DNA from: Clitoria ternatea
Taxonomy: Eukaryota; Streptophyta; Magnoliopsida; Fabales; Fabaceae
Assembly (NCBI GenBank): GCA_037962975.1
Contig: CM075669.1
Span: 105,540,501 to 105,604,500, forward strand
Length of the DNA stretch: 64,000 nucleotides
Reading direction: 5' to 3'
Position 1 is the first letter of the stretch; each line of letters starts with the position of its first letter. A program made the translations under genes and the position numbers. This document shows positions 46,290-59,948 of this stretch, in pieces. The notes under the pieces were generated by a model, which worked only from the letters and a program-made list of their open reading frames with translations, did no database searches and was not told where the DNA came from.

Positions 46290-47429
46290 TGTAACACCCT
46301 GAATTTTATAAAAATGAATAATTGATGAGAATAAGTAATAAATAATTGTATATGAGTGGATTTGTGTCCCAAAAATATTGGAATGATTAAATTCAGATTT
46401 ACTGGGATATTTGTAATTTATTGAGCATATGTGAGATAAAATTATGCCCGATTAGAATGTGGGTGTCGGACCAAGTATCTCCGATTGAGATACCGTTGGT
46501 CAGGGCTATTAAGAATATTATTGGGGATCCGAATCTATAATTTTTGGATAATGTATTGAGCCTGAATTGTGAGCCTGTTTATTATAAAATGGTGAAATTT
46601 TAATGTGAAGCAAAGATATTAAAACATAAACCCTTCTTCCCCTCTTATGCTTTACGCTACTTCTTCTCCTTCTCCTTATTCTCTTTTCCTCATCTCTTCT
46701 TCTTCTTCTTTCCTCTCCACCCTTCTCTTCGAGAAACTGAAGCCATGTGGAGCCTTCTTCTCCTCCACCATTTTCGTTTCCATGGGGGCTTGAAGGAGAA
46801 GCTTGTGGCTGGAATTCCTCTCCCCTCTTCTCCTCTATTTTCGTGTTCTCTCTCCCTCTATGGAAAGCTCAATGTTGGCTCTTGGGTGAGGTAAGTTCCT
46901 CACCATTCTTTATGTGTTTATGCCTTAGATTTTGGTTCTTGGTTTTTGGGGGAGTATTTATGGCATATGGATTATTGGGAGAGCATTAATATGAGGAAAC
47001 CCTAAGGTGGGGTGTTGTTATTATGGCATTAATGGTGGGTTGTTATAGGTGCATGGAATTAATACTTGGATGAGTGGAAAATAAATGAGCATTTATGATG
47101 TTGATGGGTTTTTAGTGAAACCCTAACTTTAATAAATTGGGGAAAGTGTGGAATGTGTGTAGGATGTAGGTTTAATGATATTGGAGAATGATATTAATGA
47201 TGAAAGATGGCCATTGATGGTGATTAATGAGCATAGGTAAATGTTATTGGGTTTTGATGAAAACCCTAGCCCTAAGAATTTGGGGAATGGATATTGTATA
47301 GCTTGAAAGGTTGAATTGAATGTTAATGGGTGATGTTTAGTGATGAGTGTTGTTATGAATGTGGAATGTGAGGGATTGGTGTGAAAAGATTGTGACTTGA
47401 TGAGGTTCTAAATGAGAAGGTGAGATATC

Positions 47430-47910
47430 CTTGCGAGATTATTGTTGAGCATATGCATTATTGCATTACATTCATGGCATGGCATAGCATTGATACTTTG
47501 TGGATGCGATCACAGTGATGAAAGATCCTACGGGATTCTAAGAAGGGAGTACCCCTTGCGAGGCGGGAAACCAATGTGATGATGATATGATATTATGCCG
47601 GTGGTTACGATCACCCGGTTGTGAAATGTGAAAGGCCCTGCGGGGACCATTGTATAATGATGAGCCAGTGATTGCGATCACTTGGTATTTGATATGATAA
47701 AAGGGCTTGCGAGCACCTATGATGCCCATGGTTACGATCATGAGGCGGGAGTACCCCTTGCGAGGCGGGAATCCTATGAGAATTGTTGAACGTGGTTGCG
47801 ATCACGAGAAGCACCTTGCGAGGCTGCTATAGGGAGTACCCCTTGCGAGGCGGGAAACCAATGATTATGAATGATTGATTATGGTGGTTGCGATCACCCG
47901 TGATATAAAA
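47430..47910. repeat. GTGGTTGCGATCAC / CCTTGCGAGGCGGG repeats in the A 5' LTR
   Basis: Six or so GGTT(G/A)CGATCAC words alternate with CCCCTTGCGAGGCGGG at about 60-70 bp steps. The same block occurs in the A 3' LTR at 58120-58600 but is replaced by different GC-rich repeats in the B LTRs (about 39900-40180 and 61320-61590). Confidence 0.85.
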
Positions 47911-48825
47911 TCAGATCCGTTGCATATGCATTAAACAGTTGACATATGTATTAGCTTTAAGACGATGGCATTTGAAATGGGATGACCACGAGTGTTGAGA
48001 AACCCCTTGTGAGGAGGTATTTGAGTGAAACCTTAATGAATTAATGATGGTAATGATTATGAATGCCCTTGTTGATAAGTGGCAAAGTGATGGTGTTTAT
48101 GATTGTGTATATATTGTGCTTATTTATGAATTGCGATTCATGAGGCTTGTATGCCTATTGTGATGATGAGATAATGAATACATGATAATTTGATATTTTG
48201 ATAGCAAAGCACACATGATGTTTGTATGCATATACACATGATCACAATATATATATTATTTGTCATTTTGAATGTATAACTCACTCTCCCATGTGGTCTC
48301 CTTTTTAGCATTGTGATGCAGTATGCCATAGGATGAGTTTGGATTTAAAGATCAAGATTTGGTGAAGGTAAATAGTGGTAGAGGAAGTGCCTTGGCGGGC
48401 ATCATTTGTGAACTATTATGTATTGAAATTATGAAATGAATAGATTGTATATGATGATATGGAGGATTTAGTGATTGTGAATATGTATAAGATAAACCTT
48501 GAATTGGTGGATAGTGAATATATATATATATAGAATGTAAGGGACAATTTGATGTATATTAGAAAGATTGAAATTGAATGATGAATATTGATGATTGTGA
48601 TAGTCGGGGAAATATCCCCGAATGTATATGAATATAGGTCTATATATATATCTAACTATATCTTAGGCATTGCATGCTTATATAATTATGTAAAATGATG
48701 ATGATTACCTATTAGGCTTTTGAAATACCATTGCATGCTTTGTCGAGCCTTTTCTCATATCGTCATATATGGGACTAGGCGTGTGCCTGGTATACATATT
48801 CTTCCGCTGTAAACTCTATTATTTT

Positions 48826-51745
48826 TGTAACACCCTTATTTTTAATTATTTATTAACCCTGTTTAATAATTAATTAACCCAAACACAGAAAATTTTTTCA
48901 CAAAGACCACCACTGGCCAGTTGGCATAGAAGAGAAGAGGAAGGCAAGGGAAAGTTAAGGAACGCACACATGCATGGCTACTGCGGAAGGAATGGATTAT
49001 GGACCAACTCTGCCCAGTTCAGCGAAGCACAACAACACCTGGCGAATTCCACCACAACGTCCATTCGCTCAAGCGGGGTCCAACACCGCCGAGTGAGACA
49101 TGATAATGCAACAATAGAAGAGGGAGGTAATTGGGCGGAGTTCCACATTAACATCTACTCGCTTCAGCGCAATCCCACACGCTTGGGCAAACCGTCCTAG
49201 TCGCTCGGGCGAGGTATGACTCCGCCTAAGCGAGGCCATCACAAGCCTTCCTAAAACCGTACTCGCTGGAGCGAGTATCTTGTTCGCTGGAGCGGGAAGC
49301 CACACTCGGCTAAGCAGACGCTCGGACCCAGAGTCATCCTTCACTCATTCCCTCGGAAAATGACATCTAACTCACTCGGATTATAAATATCTTACACTCG
49401 GAATCCATTCCATTCTAACCCACTACACTAACTTCTTTTTCAGGAGAGGATCGCTCAGGGTTTTCACTCGGGAATACGAACTCTTCCTCACTCGGGTTTT
49501 ACTTATAATTTCCACTCGGTAATGACCGCTCTCATGATCACTCGGGGATTTTGCGCGTTTCTCACTCGGCGATATAGCCCTTTCGGCCCAAGCTTTCCTG
49601 CTAACTTAAACCTCTCTTTAAGAGTTTCATGGCTTCCTTCATACTAAGTCATATTATCCCTGCGCACCCAACAGAGCATGAATATGTATATGCTACTCAA
49701 TCATCACACACGGAATGAGATAAACATGCAGCATGGCATACACGTAGCTATATATATATAAGAGTGTATATTGATGTTTACAAACACGTTATCATACTCT
49801 TTCCGTCCCATAAGGATTTTGTTTGTTCAAAACACTAACATCAGACATGAGCCGGCCAAGGCCTAACTTAAAACATTTTATGCGACATGTACACAGTCAT
49901 AAAGCCTCCATAGTGCATCAGCACTTCATCCGGCGTTCCAACTCTACCTCTGATCCTTATCCCGAGAGACATTCACTGAAAAATTGCCACTGTAGGGGTG
50001 AGCATCTTAAATTTTAAATGATAGATACCGATTCAGGTTACTTCACGTTCATACAACAACATATACCCATACATACACACAATCATACGTCAACTCAATA
50101 ATATTAACATTCCACAGTCAGTGACACAATGCTAAGGGTCCTTGAGTCAGGATATCTCTACATAACATTTATCAATCAGAATACATAATTCTCACTCGGA
50201 TATAAATGTATTCACAACTCCTCAACAACATATTATACATTCACGGAGCAGGTTTCAGTCAGTAATTATAGCACATGCACACGGAATAACGCACTCATTC
50301 ACAAGTAAACACCACTTCACTAACATCATCACATGCATAATTAATTCCACATAACATCAGTAGCCATATATGCACAGATTATTCACTCGGTTCCGCATAC
50401 GTGTGTAATCGGTTCTAACGTTGCAACGTAGGCTCTCAGTCTTTTATACATAGCTCTCAGCTACCGTTTCAGCTCCCAGCTGCTTGGCCGTTTTACAGGT
50501 ACCCAACCGTTTGCCCACAGGTGACACCAACGCTCTCAGCGCCAACGGAGGTGTTCACAGGCAGCCCGAGTCCCACTCAAGGGCTACCTTGAGTCCCACT
50601 CAAGGATTTTGCAGCGTCCCACGCTGAATAATCGATGGTAGTGTCCCACACTACGTGCTCTCAACACAAACGCATCCCATGCGCCACACGTGGATTCGAC
50701 ACACAGCATTGAATTCATATACACATCCTCTTATTCAATTACATATATTTCACATGCAGTCGGTAATTCACATTCTCAGAACTCCGCATGTTAATTTAAC
50801 ACATACAAACTTCTATGCAATCATCATCATAGCAGCATATGAGTCTAATGCAGTCGGTGTCAATCAATATCAAGCTTCCATGAGCATTTTCATCAACTCG
50901 AGTTTAACATGCACTTTGTTCACAACAGTATCAGAACTTAATCAACGCATGCATTTACATGAAGATTAACAGGTTCACACAATCATTCCAATCAACCGTA
51001 ACACAACATACAAACGGTATATGACAGTGTCAGGATTCAATCAACGCATACATTCCTATAAACACGAACAGATTCAATAAAGCATTCTCATCAACACAAC
51101 ACAATCATGCAATCGGGTTCTATGGTAACATATGCATCCTCAAGGACGATGATAACATGCAACACTCACTCTCACTTGTCATGCACTCGGATATTCGACA
51201 TGCAAGCATATTATACAACAGAATACAGTTCCATAATTATCAATGTCTTCCAAACCCGTTCGTAACCCATGCATTTAATATGTAAGGTACTCCCCCTACC
51301 AACTACGAGACTCCGAGAGATTCTTCTACTTCGACGCTCGTCCTCCACCCGTATGAGGGAGCTTGACTTCTCTGCCGCACCGTCACTTGGCTTTCGAACA
51401 GGGAATGAAGTAGAGAGCAGAGAAGGAGAAGAAAAAGGGGAAGAAGAGAATAAAAAGAAGAGAGAAGAGGGAGTTCGCAAAGAGAGTTCTCGAGAATGAA
51501 GGGCAAGGGGCCATCACCCAATATAAACACACGCACGAAGAACAGGATGGTGGGGTGGGGAAACATGAAGCAGCAGTCCTGCCCACGCCACCCTGTCCCA
51601 TCAGCATCTTCTAACGCTAATCACCTCACACCTTTTTAGTTAATTAAGTTAAGGGTAATTAGTGAACAGATTTCCTCTTCTGACCTATCATTTTAAATGG
51701 CTTTTATTTTGTCCGGTTCCTTATTATTAAAATTGGGATGTTACA
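48826..51745 (-). mobile_element. Solo LTR C (related to the element F LTR)
   Basis: 2920 bp with ends TGTAACACCC and GGGATGTTACA and duplication ATTTT (48821-48825, 51746-51750). The empty site is seen in the A 3' LTR at about 59514. It shares the layout of the F LTR: palindromes near the start (49060-49290), CACTCGG words, the AGCCGGCCAAGGC block (49850), the TTTTAC(A/T)GGTAC block (about 50490), and a purine-rich end (51400-51480). It is a diverged member of the same lineage in the same (minus) orientation. Confidence 0.88.
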
Positions 51746-51948
51746 ATTTTCGTATACCGTTATGGGCAATTTATTTATCGATCCAGCTTTAGGTTATTTA
51801 ATCTCACTCTTAGGTTTTCTGTGATTCGGGTCTTGATGTGATCGTGATGATATTTTGAAAACATTTCAAATGTGAAAAATTTATTCATATTTTTATTAAT
51901 TATGTCGATGACATTGGGATTCGATTACAGAAAAACAGGGGTGTTATA

Positions 51949-54424
51949 AGGTGGTATCAGAGCATATTTGCTCTAAATTGGGGTTATTGGTTATTATCGG
52001 AGCACAGTTGCTCTGCATTGAATTGATATGACAAGATGTTTGGAGCACGATAGCTCAATGTTGAAACCTTTTGGTGATTATTGGAATATAGTTGTTTGTA
52101 TAGATTTGAGAATGATAATTATTTAGAGAATGATGATATGTCGAGGTATTGATTGCCCTATATAGAATTGTGAATGATTAGTTGACTAAGGATTATGAAT
52201 TGATTATAAGGGCATTATTATTTACTGAGGAATTATTGTGAACCATTAATGTTGAGTTGGGATTTATGTTTATTAAAGGCTCTTTATGAGATTATGGATT
52301 CAGAAGATATAATTGATGCCTATGAGAGTATACCTTTTATCATAGAGGTTGTATGATGAACATGTGGAGCCTAGTTACTCATTGATGATCATGAAAGAAT
52401 TAAGGGATTGAATATGAGTGAATGAATTTCCACAATGTATGATGGATTTATTTATTGTGTAAGTCCGGCCAAGTTCCTTACCCTATTAATCTTCAAATGA
52501 CGAATATATTATTATTGTGCATTGATGTTGATATATATCATGCAAATTGATTTGATGATAGATCCATGTTGGATGTTAATCATGAAAATGAAATATTGAG
52601 TTTATGAATATGAAATATGAGATATGACTTGGATTGATGATGAATTTGTACCATGTGTGATCATGGATATGATATGTTAATTATGTATTGATTTAATGAT
52701 AGACCTATGCCGTATGTTGATTATGGATAGGAGGTATTGAGGAAGAAACTGATATGGTGGTAGACCATATATGTGGAGACCTTGATATGCATATGCACCT
52801 TGAATATGAATTGTGGTTAGGTCTCTTATATGCATTATGCCTGTGGCATTTAGCCAAGGAATAATTGTTAAATAAAATGGAACTCACATGCTAAGTTGAA
52901 TGAGTGAATAATATTGAATAATTCCCTAGTATGAGTATGTTTGAATCTAAATGATTGGTTGTGTCGTTTGTGAAGGATGGAATTTATATCCTTTGGCACA
53001 AGAACCCTATATGTTATATGATATAAGTGGTTAGTTGTATCCCTAGATTGGGAATTTGAATATGTAGTGGGTGATTAAATGTGAAATCGGATATGTGTTA
53101 AATTGGGGTTGTATCTCGATTTTTGGTGTGGTGCCCTAGAAGGACTTGGTATGATCTTGCATGATCAATTATTATAGAGAATTAATTTAATAGACCCTAT
53201 GGCGGGCTAGGCTCTATGTTATTTTTGTGAGCCATACCTAATGATGATTGTGTGGTATGTGAGAATTCCATGATGGGTGCTAGGTAACCTCTGATGAATG
53301 ATGGATAATAATGTTGAATTTGGGGTATAATTGAAATTGATTATGGTATATGATTTTACGGAGTGATCTTGGGCTAAATTATGTGCCCTTAAGATTATGA
53401 TTATTGGATTAATTATGGATGATAATGTGATTTAGAGATGACATGTGTGATTATGAGTCGGTGAATAGAAATTGATCATGCCATTACCCCTCTATTTTGG
53501 TTGAAGGGTGTTATATTGATGATGGGAAGCACATAGTGATGTTGTATTATATGAGGTGTAGATCCAATTCATGGACTTTAGTTGTGATCTAAGAGGAGAA
53601 TTCCTAATATGGAAGTTTATTATTCGATTAAGTAGCCTACTTGATAAGAATTTGGTAAATCTTTTAAGGCTCGAATTGATTTATAGCCAACAAATATGTA
53701 GGTGAGACAAGAATTTTAGGCTATTTGAACATGAATTTGGATGGATGGAACCCAAGGATGGGGTATTTACTTTGTGATGATTGAAAATATATGATTAGTA
53801 CATTGATTGATGGTGAAGATAATTAAGATTTAATGACTGATATGGCATGATGGATGCTAAATTAACTATATAATGATGAGGAAATATGAATATGTTAGTT
53901 GTGGACTGGTGAGGATTGTCACCGAGTCTTATATGGTCTGGTATTGCTTGAATGTGTGTGACCAATATGAGCAATGGGAATATGAAGTATTGGTCCCGAT
54001 ATGGTCTTACATGCCATAGGCATTGTGGCAACATGCACTTATGCGCCGACTTTATGTGTTTGTAGTAACCACTACAGGATTGGGACGCCTTCCTATATGT
54101 CAGATGCAGCAACACATAGGCCGGGCAGGTGTAGGGATTGTAACTGCTTATGGTGAATGTATTGAGCCTATCTGGTTATACCGAGTATGAACATGTGAGC
54201 TCAGTTGGGTGAGTCGTAATTGATGATACATGACACACTTGATGTGGAAATTATATGTTAAGAATGATGATATGATGATGAACATGACTGGATGGACTTT
54301 GGTAAGTCCAATGTTATTCTATGGTGTTGTTGAACCTTGTTGATGTGTGGCCTGAGGTATGGCCTTGTGACATGTGTATCGATACTAAATTTCGAGGACG
54401 AAATTCTTTTTAGGTGGGGTAGAT
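51949..54424 (+). other. Element A internal region
   Basis: Begins AGG then the primer site. Repeated phrases such as GGAGCACAGTTGCTCTG and GGAGCACGATAGCTCAATG (52000-52060) follow. The remainder is AT-rich with no ORF above about 110 codons on either strand. It is clearly related in sequence to the interior of B, which suggests conservation of a non-coding packaging or replication region (inference). Confidence 0.85.
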
Positions 54425-57400
54425 TGTAACACCCCGAATTTTATAAAAATGAATAATTGATGAGAATAAGTAATAAATAATTGTATATGAGTGGATTTGT
54501 GTCCAAAAATATTGGAATGATTATATTCGGATTTATTGGGATATTTGTAATTTATTGAGCATATGTGAGATAAAATTATGCCCGATTAGAATATGGGTGT
54601 CGGACCAAGTATCTCCGATTGAGATGCCGTTGGCTAGGGCTATTAAGAATATTATTAGGGATCCGAATCTATATTCGGAATAATTTTTGGATAATGTATT
54701 GAGTCTGAATTGTGAGCCTGTTTATTATAAAATGGTGAAATTTTAATGTGAAGCAAAGATATTAAAACATAAACCCTTCTTCCCCTCTTATGCTTCACGC
54801 TACTTCTTCTCCTTCTCCTTATTCTCTTTTCCTCATCTCTTCTTCTTCTTTCCTCTCCACCCTTCTCTTCGAGAAACCGAAGCCATGTGGAGCCTTCTTC
54901 TCCTCCACCATTTTCGTTTTCATGGGAGCTTGAAGGAGAAGCTTATGGCTGGAATTCCTCTCCCCTCTTCTCCTCCATTTTCGTGTTCTCTCTCCCTCCA
55001 TGGAAAGCTCAATGTTGGCTCTTAGGTGAGGTAAGTTCCTCACCATTCTTTATGTGTTTATGCCTTAGATTTTGGTTCTTGGTTTTTGGGGGAGTATTGA
55101 TGGGATATGGATTGTTGGGAGAGCATTAATATAAGGAAACCCTAAGGTGGGGTGTTGTTATTATGGCATTAATGGTGGGTTGTTATAGGTGCATGGAATT
55201 AATACTTGGATGAGTGGAAAATAAATGAGCATTTATGATGTTGATGGGTTTTTAGTGAAACCCTAACTTTAATAAATTGGGGAAGTGTGGAATGTGTGTA
55301 GGATGTAGGTTTAATGATATTGGAGAATGATATTAATGATGAAAGATGGCCATTGATGGTAATTAATGAGCATGGGTAAATGTTATTGGGTTTTGATGAA
55401 AACCCTAGCCATAAGAATTTGGGGAAATGGATATTGTATAGCTTGAAAGGTTGAATTGAATGTTAATGGGTGATGTTTAGTGATGAGTGTTGTTATGAAT
55501 GTGGAATGTGAGGGATTGGTGTGAAAAGATTGTGACTTGATGAGGTTCTAAACCATTGTGGTTATTGAAGGATATGAGAGCTAAGTTGAATATCGAGTAA
55601 CAATGTGATGGTGATGTTGTTGGGTTTAGTTGGCCTTTTATGATCTAGAGGATCTTGGCTTTGGGAAAGGAATTCCCGAAGCCTAACACAATTGAATATG
55701 TTGGTGTTTACCAAGTCTAGGACTTGATGTTAAGCTTTGTGATAAGCTAACAAATGTTTAGAGTTATGATGATTATTGATTATATGTATGCATATATATA
55801 TTGGTATGTAGATTGTATTCCGGGTGATGCAATGGAGCATTCGGAGCATTGGAATCGTTTCGGCTCTTCCCTTGAGGTAGGAGTGGAGTTAACATTCAAA
55901 TTGCATGAGTAAACTCGATAGTGATTGTTGTATGTGATGAATACTCATGCTTTCCTTGCCATTTATATGTATTGAATTAATTGAAATGGCAAGTTGATGA
56001 TTATTGAGAATGATGTGTGAGAATAGGTGTTGAATTGATAAGAAAATGTATATTCATATAAGATGATGACAAGTTGAATTTGACATGATTGATAGATTGA
56101 ATTGAATGTTAATGAGTATAAAGGTCTAGGACAGGTTTTAAATGCCTAGTATGAAGTATATGCTATATTAGATTTGATGAATTTTGGCTGGTATAAGTTT
56201 TGGTATGTTTGGTTGTGAGTTTCTCATGTTTCTTGCGCATATTCTGATATTCTCGCTCAAGCGAGATGGGGTCTCGCTCAGGCGAGGATCCCTTGTATCA
56301 GTATTATAGCTTCTGGACTAATTTCGCCCAGTGGGTGAGGTTTCCGCTCAAGCGAGCTACATATTATGTAATCAGGGGAGTTACTAGACGAATCTCGCTC
56401 AAGCGGGCATGGCCGCGCTTGAGCGAGCTAGTGAGGAAATGGTCACTGGACATTTTTCGCCCAAGCGTGTGTGAGTGGCTTGAGCGAAAGTGTGAAGTTT
56501 GATGCTAGGAGGGCGCCCATTCAGGTGAGTGATTGGTATGGTTGTGTCTTGACCGAGTGTAGCGAGTGAGTAGGAGCAAGTAAGATTCTGGATGAAATTC
56601 CACTCGAGTGGGAACCTTAGAAAATAATTTCATGATGTAGTGAATTTCTGAGTGAAATTCCGAGTGGGCTATGCCAAGATAGGACCTTCCGAGTGAGGGA
56701 GTGGATATAATTCCGAGTGAGAGGTCTCCCTATGTGATATTCCGAGTAGTGGAGTTCCGAGAGGGAATTTCTGAGTTCAATGTAACTCCTTCCGAGTGGA
56801 GTCCCTCCGTGTGTGTAATTCCGAGTGAGGATGGCACCGATTGGGAATATATGGTGTGTTTGTCCAGAAGTATTCTGGAATAACTTCACTCGTGAGAAAA
56901 TGAAAAGGAAGTCGGCCGTTGAAATAAATTACCGAGCGAGAAAAGACTAGGTCTGGAATGATTTAACCGAGTGGAAGACCGAGCGAGTGTGGGGTCGGTC
57001 TGGAATGATTTAACCGAGTGAGGACCATCAGAGATGGTTCGGACTTGGAACGAAGTTGCCGACTGAAAAACTAATTGAGATGACTCAGACTTGGAGTGAA
57101 GTTGCCGAGTGAAAGATTGATTGAGAGATGACTCGGATTTGGAATATATTGCCGAGTGAAAGGCCAAGTGTGAGACGAGTCGGCTTTGATTGATTTTGCC
57201 GAGTAGGAAACCAAGCAAGATAAGTCGGTGTGAGGATGAATTACCGAGTGAATGATCGTTCGAGTGATAAGTCAGTTTTAATGTAAATTGCCGAGTGAGG
57301 GACCGAATGAGAGGAATCGGTTCTGGAATAACTTTCCCGAGTACAAAATCGGGTGATGGGAAGGACGACCTCTGGTCGGATTTCGCTTAAGCGTGTGGAT

Positions 57401-59715
57401 ACCTTGCTCAAGCGAGTGATTGTGGGATTCCTTACTGGAGCAATTTCGCCCGAGCGAGTGGCTAGTTGAAGGGAGCCTCGCTCGAGCGAATGTACCAGGA
57501 AATGCTTACTGGAATGGTTTCGCTGGAGTGAATTGAGACGCTCAAGCGAGATGGGTTGTCTCGCTCAAGCGGATGTGGGCCTCGCTTGAGCGAGTGACCC
57601 TCCTGATGGAATTTTCCCTTCTTTTCTCGGTTCTGATGGCTTGGGGCCTTCTTCCGTTATATTGTATGATGCTTGAGGGGATGTAAAGGGATATATATAT
57701 TTAAGATAATGATATGGTGGTGTTGGATAATGATTAAAATCTTGAGATGACTTGATTATGCCCATAATACATATAATGAAAAACATAAAATCTTAACCAC
57801 CAAGGATGATCATGCAAAAGCAATGTTAAGGGCTTGATGATGAGTTATGAAATACATGTCTAAGAACATGATTGTGTTGGGCATAAATGTGATTGCCTTA
57901 TGTGGAATGATGAATATGCTTTGAATAATTTTATGTATGGATAAATACTATGATTGGTTGCTATGCTTTTTATATCCATGTGTGGATTATTATGAATGAT
58001 GTTGTGGCCATTGAAGTGCCTATTATATGTATGTTGTGCCTTGAGGGGCCTTGTGAATGTTTGTATGCCATTGATGATAAAACTAAAATATACAATATAC
58101 CCCTAAATGAGAGGGTGAGATATCCTTGCGAGGTTGTTGTTGAGCATATGCATTATTGCATTGCATTCATGGCATGGCATAGCATTGATACTTTGTGGCT
58201 GCGATCACAGTGATGAAAGATCCTGTGGGATTCTATGAAGGGAGTACCCTTGCGAGGCGGGAAACCAATGTGATGATGATATGATATTGTGCCGGTGGTT
58301 GCGATCACCCGGTTGTGAAATATGAAAGGCCCTGCGGGGACCATTGTATAATGATGAGCCAGTGGTTGCGATCACTTGGTATTTGATATGATAAAAGGGC
58401 TTGCGAACACCTATGATGCCCATGGTTGCGATCATGAGGCGGGAGTACCCCTTGCGAGGTGGGAAACCTATGAGAATTGTTGAACGTGGTTGCGATCACG
58501 AGAAGCACCTTGCGATGTTGCTATAGGGAGTACCCCTTGCGAGGCGGGAAACCAATGATTATGAATGATTGATTATGGTGGTTGCGATCACCCGTGATAT
58601 GAAATCAGATCCGTTGCATATGCATTAAACAGTTGATATATGCATTAGCTTTAAGACCATGGCATTTGAAATGGGATGACCACGAGTGTTGAGAAACCCC
58701 TTGCGAGGAGGTATTTGAGTGAAACCTTAATGAATTAATGATGGTAATGATTATGAATGCCTTTGTTGATAAGTGGCAAAGTGATGGTGTTTGTGATTGT
58801 GTATATGTTGTGCTTATTTATGAATTGCGATTCGTGAGGCTTGTATGCCTATTGTGATGATGAGATAATGAATGCATGATAATTTGATGTTTTGATAGCA
58901 AAGCACACATGATGTTTGTATGCATATACACATGATCACAATATATATATTATTTGTCATTTTGAATGTATAACTCACTCTCCCATGTGGTCTCCTTTTT
59001 AGCATTGTGATGCAGTATGCCATAGGATGAGTTTGGATTTAAAGATCAAGATTTGGTGAAGGTAAATAGTGGTAGAGGAAGTGCCTTGGCCGGTATCATT
59101 TGTGAACTATTATGTATTGAAATTATGAAATGAATAGATTGTATATGATGATATGGAGGATTTAGTGATTGTGAATATGTATAAGATAAACCTTGAATTG
59201 GTGGATGGTGAATATATATATAGAATTTAAGGGACAATTTGATGTATATTAGAAAGATTAAAATTGAATGATGAATATTAATCATTGTGATAGTCGGGGA
59301 AATATCCCTGAATGTATATGAATATAGGTCTCTCTCTATATATATAATTATATCTTAGGCATTGCATGCTTATATAATTATGTAAAATGATGATGATTGC
59401 CTATTAGGCTTTTGAAATGCCATTGCATGCTTTGCCGAGCCTTTTCTCATATCGTCATATATGGGACGAGGAGTGTGCCTGGTATACATATTCTTCCGCT
59501 GTAAACTCTATTATTTTTGTATACCGTTATGGGCAATTTATTTATCGATCCAGCTTTAGGTTATTTAATCTCACTCTTGGGTTTTTTGTGATTTGGGTCT
59601 TGATGTGATCGTGATGATATTTTGAAAACATTTCAAACGCGAAAAATTTATTCGTATTTTTATTAATTGTGTCGATTACATCGGGATTCGATTACAGAAA
59701 AATAGGGGTGTTATA
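54425..59715 (+). repeat. Element A 3' LTR
   Basis: 5291 bp, the only undeleted copy of this subfamily LTR. From left to right: TATA-like box (about 54725), Ser/Pro-rich small ORF start (54887), donor-like GAG/GTAAGT (55031), palindrome and CCGAGTG arrays (56250-57600), GCGATCAC repeats (58120-58600), and a (TA)n-bearing end with GGTGTTATA. Confidence 0.9.
56250..57605. repeat. CTCGCTCAAGCGAG and CCGAGTG arrays in the A 3' LTR
   Basis: Palindromes at 56252-56500 and 57380-57600 enclose a block of CCGAGTG / CCGAGTGA words (56550-57330). It is the reverse-complement layout of 40945-42262 in B. Confidence 0.9.
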
Positions 59716-59948
59716 CATACAGGGCAATCAAACGTAATATCATCATTCTCTAGGTAATTTTCATTGTTAAATCTATACAAAAACCATATTCCAATAATGA
59801 GCATCCCGCTCCAAAGATCACCATAAATATCTCACCATTGAGCAATCATGCTCCAATCATCCATAATATCAATTCAATGCGGAAGCAACTGGGCTTCGAT
59901 AATATCCAATAACTCTAATTCAGAGCAAAATACGCTCTGATACCAGAT
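59716..59948 (-). other. Element B internal region, right part, with primer site
   Basis: 233 bp between the end of A and the right LTR of B. It contains GCTCTGATACCA (59934-59945), the complement of the tRNA-Met primer site, 3 bp from the LTR. It also contains repeated GAGCA(T/A)..GCTC words matching the start of the A interior. Confidence 0.88.

Larger units (their letters stand above)
46290..51948 (+). repeat. Element A 5' LTR (deleted, and carrying solo LTR C)
   Basis: Without C (2925 bp including the duplication) this copy is 2734 bp against 5291 bp for the 3' LTR. The missing 2.55 kb corresponds to about 55554-58105 of the 3' LTR, with the join at about 47411. The 5' part has a TATA-like box at about 46583 and a possible splice donor GAG/GTAAGT at 46891. 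Confidence 0.85.
46290..59715 (+). mobile_element. Element A: LARD-like element inserted in B in the opposite orientation
   Basis: The target duplication is CATAC (46285-46289, 59716-59720). Ends are TGTAACACC and GGTGTTATA. The 5' LTR is 46290-51948 (containing solo LTR C and a deletion) and the 3' LTR is 54425-59715. A tRNA-Met primer site TGGTATCAGAGC is at 51952-51963 and a polypurine tract AGGTGGGGTAGAT is at 54412-54424. The interior of 2476 bp has no coding capacity. It is the same family as B, inverted relative to it. Confidence 0.9.

Noticed and set aside
46747..46989. 80-codon ORF in the A LTR, also at 54887
   Set aside because: It is shared by the two LTRs only because they are copies of each other. 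It runs through a likely splice donor, has no domain, and the frame varies in B.
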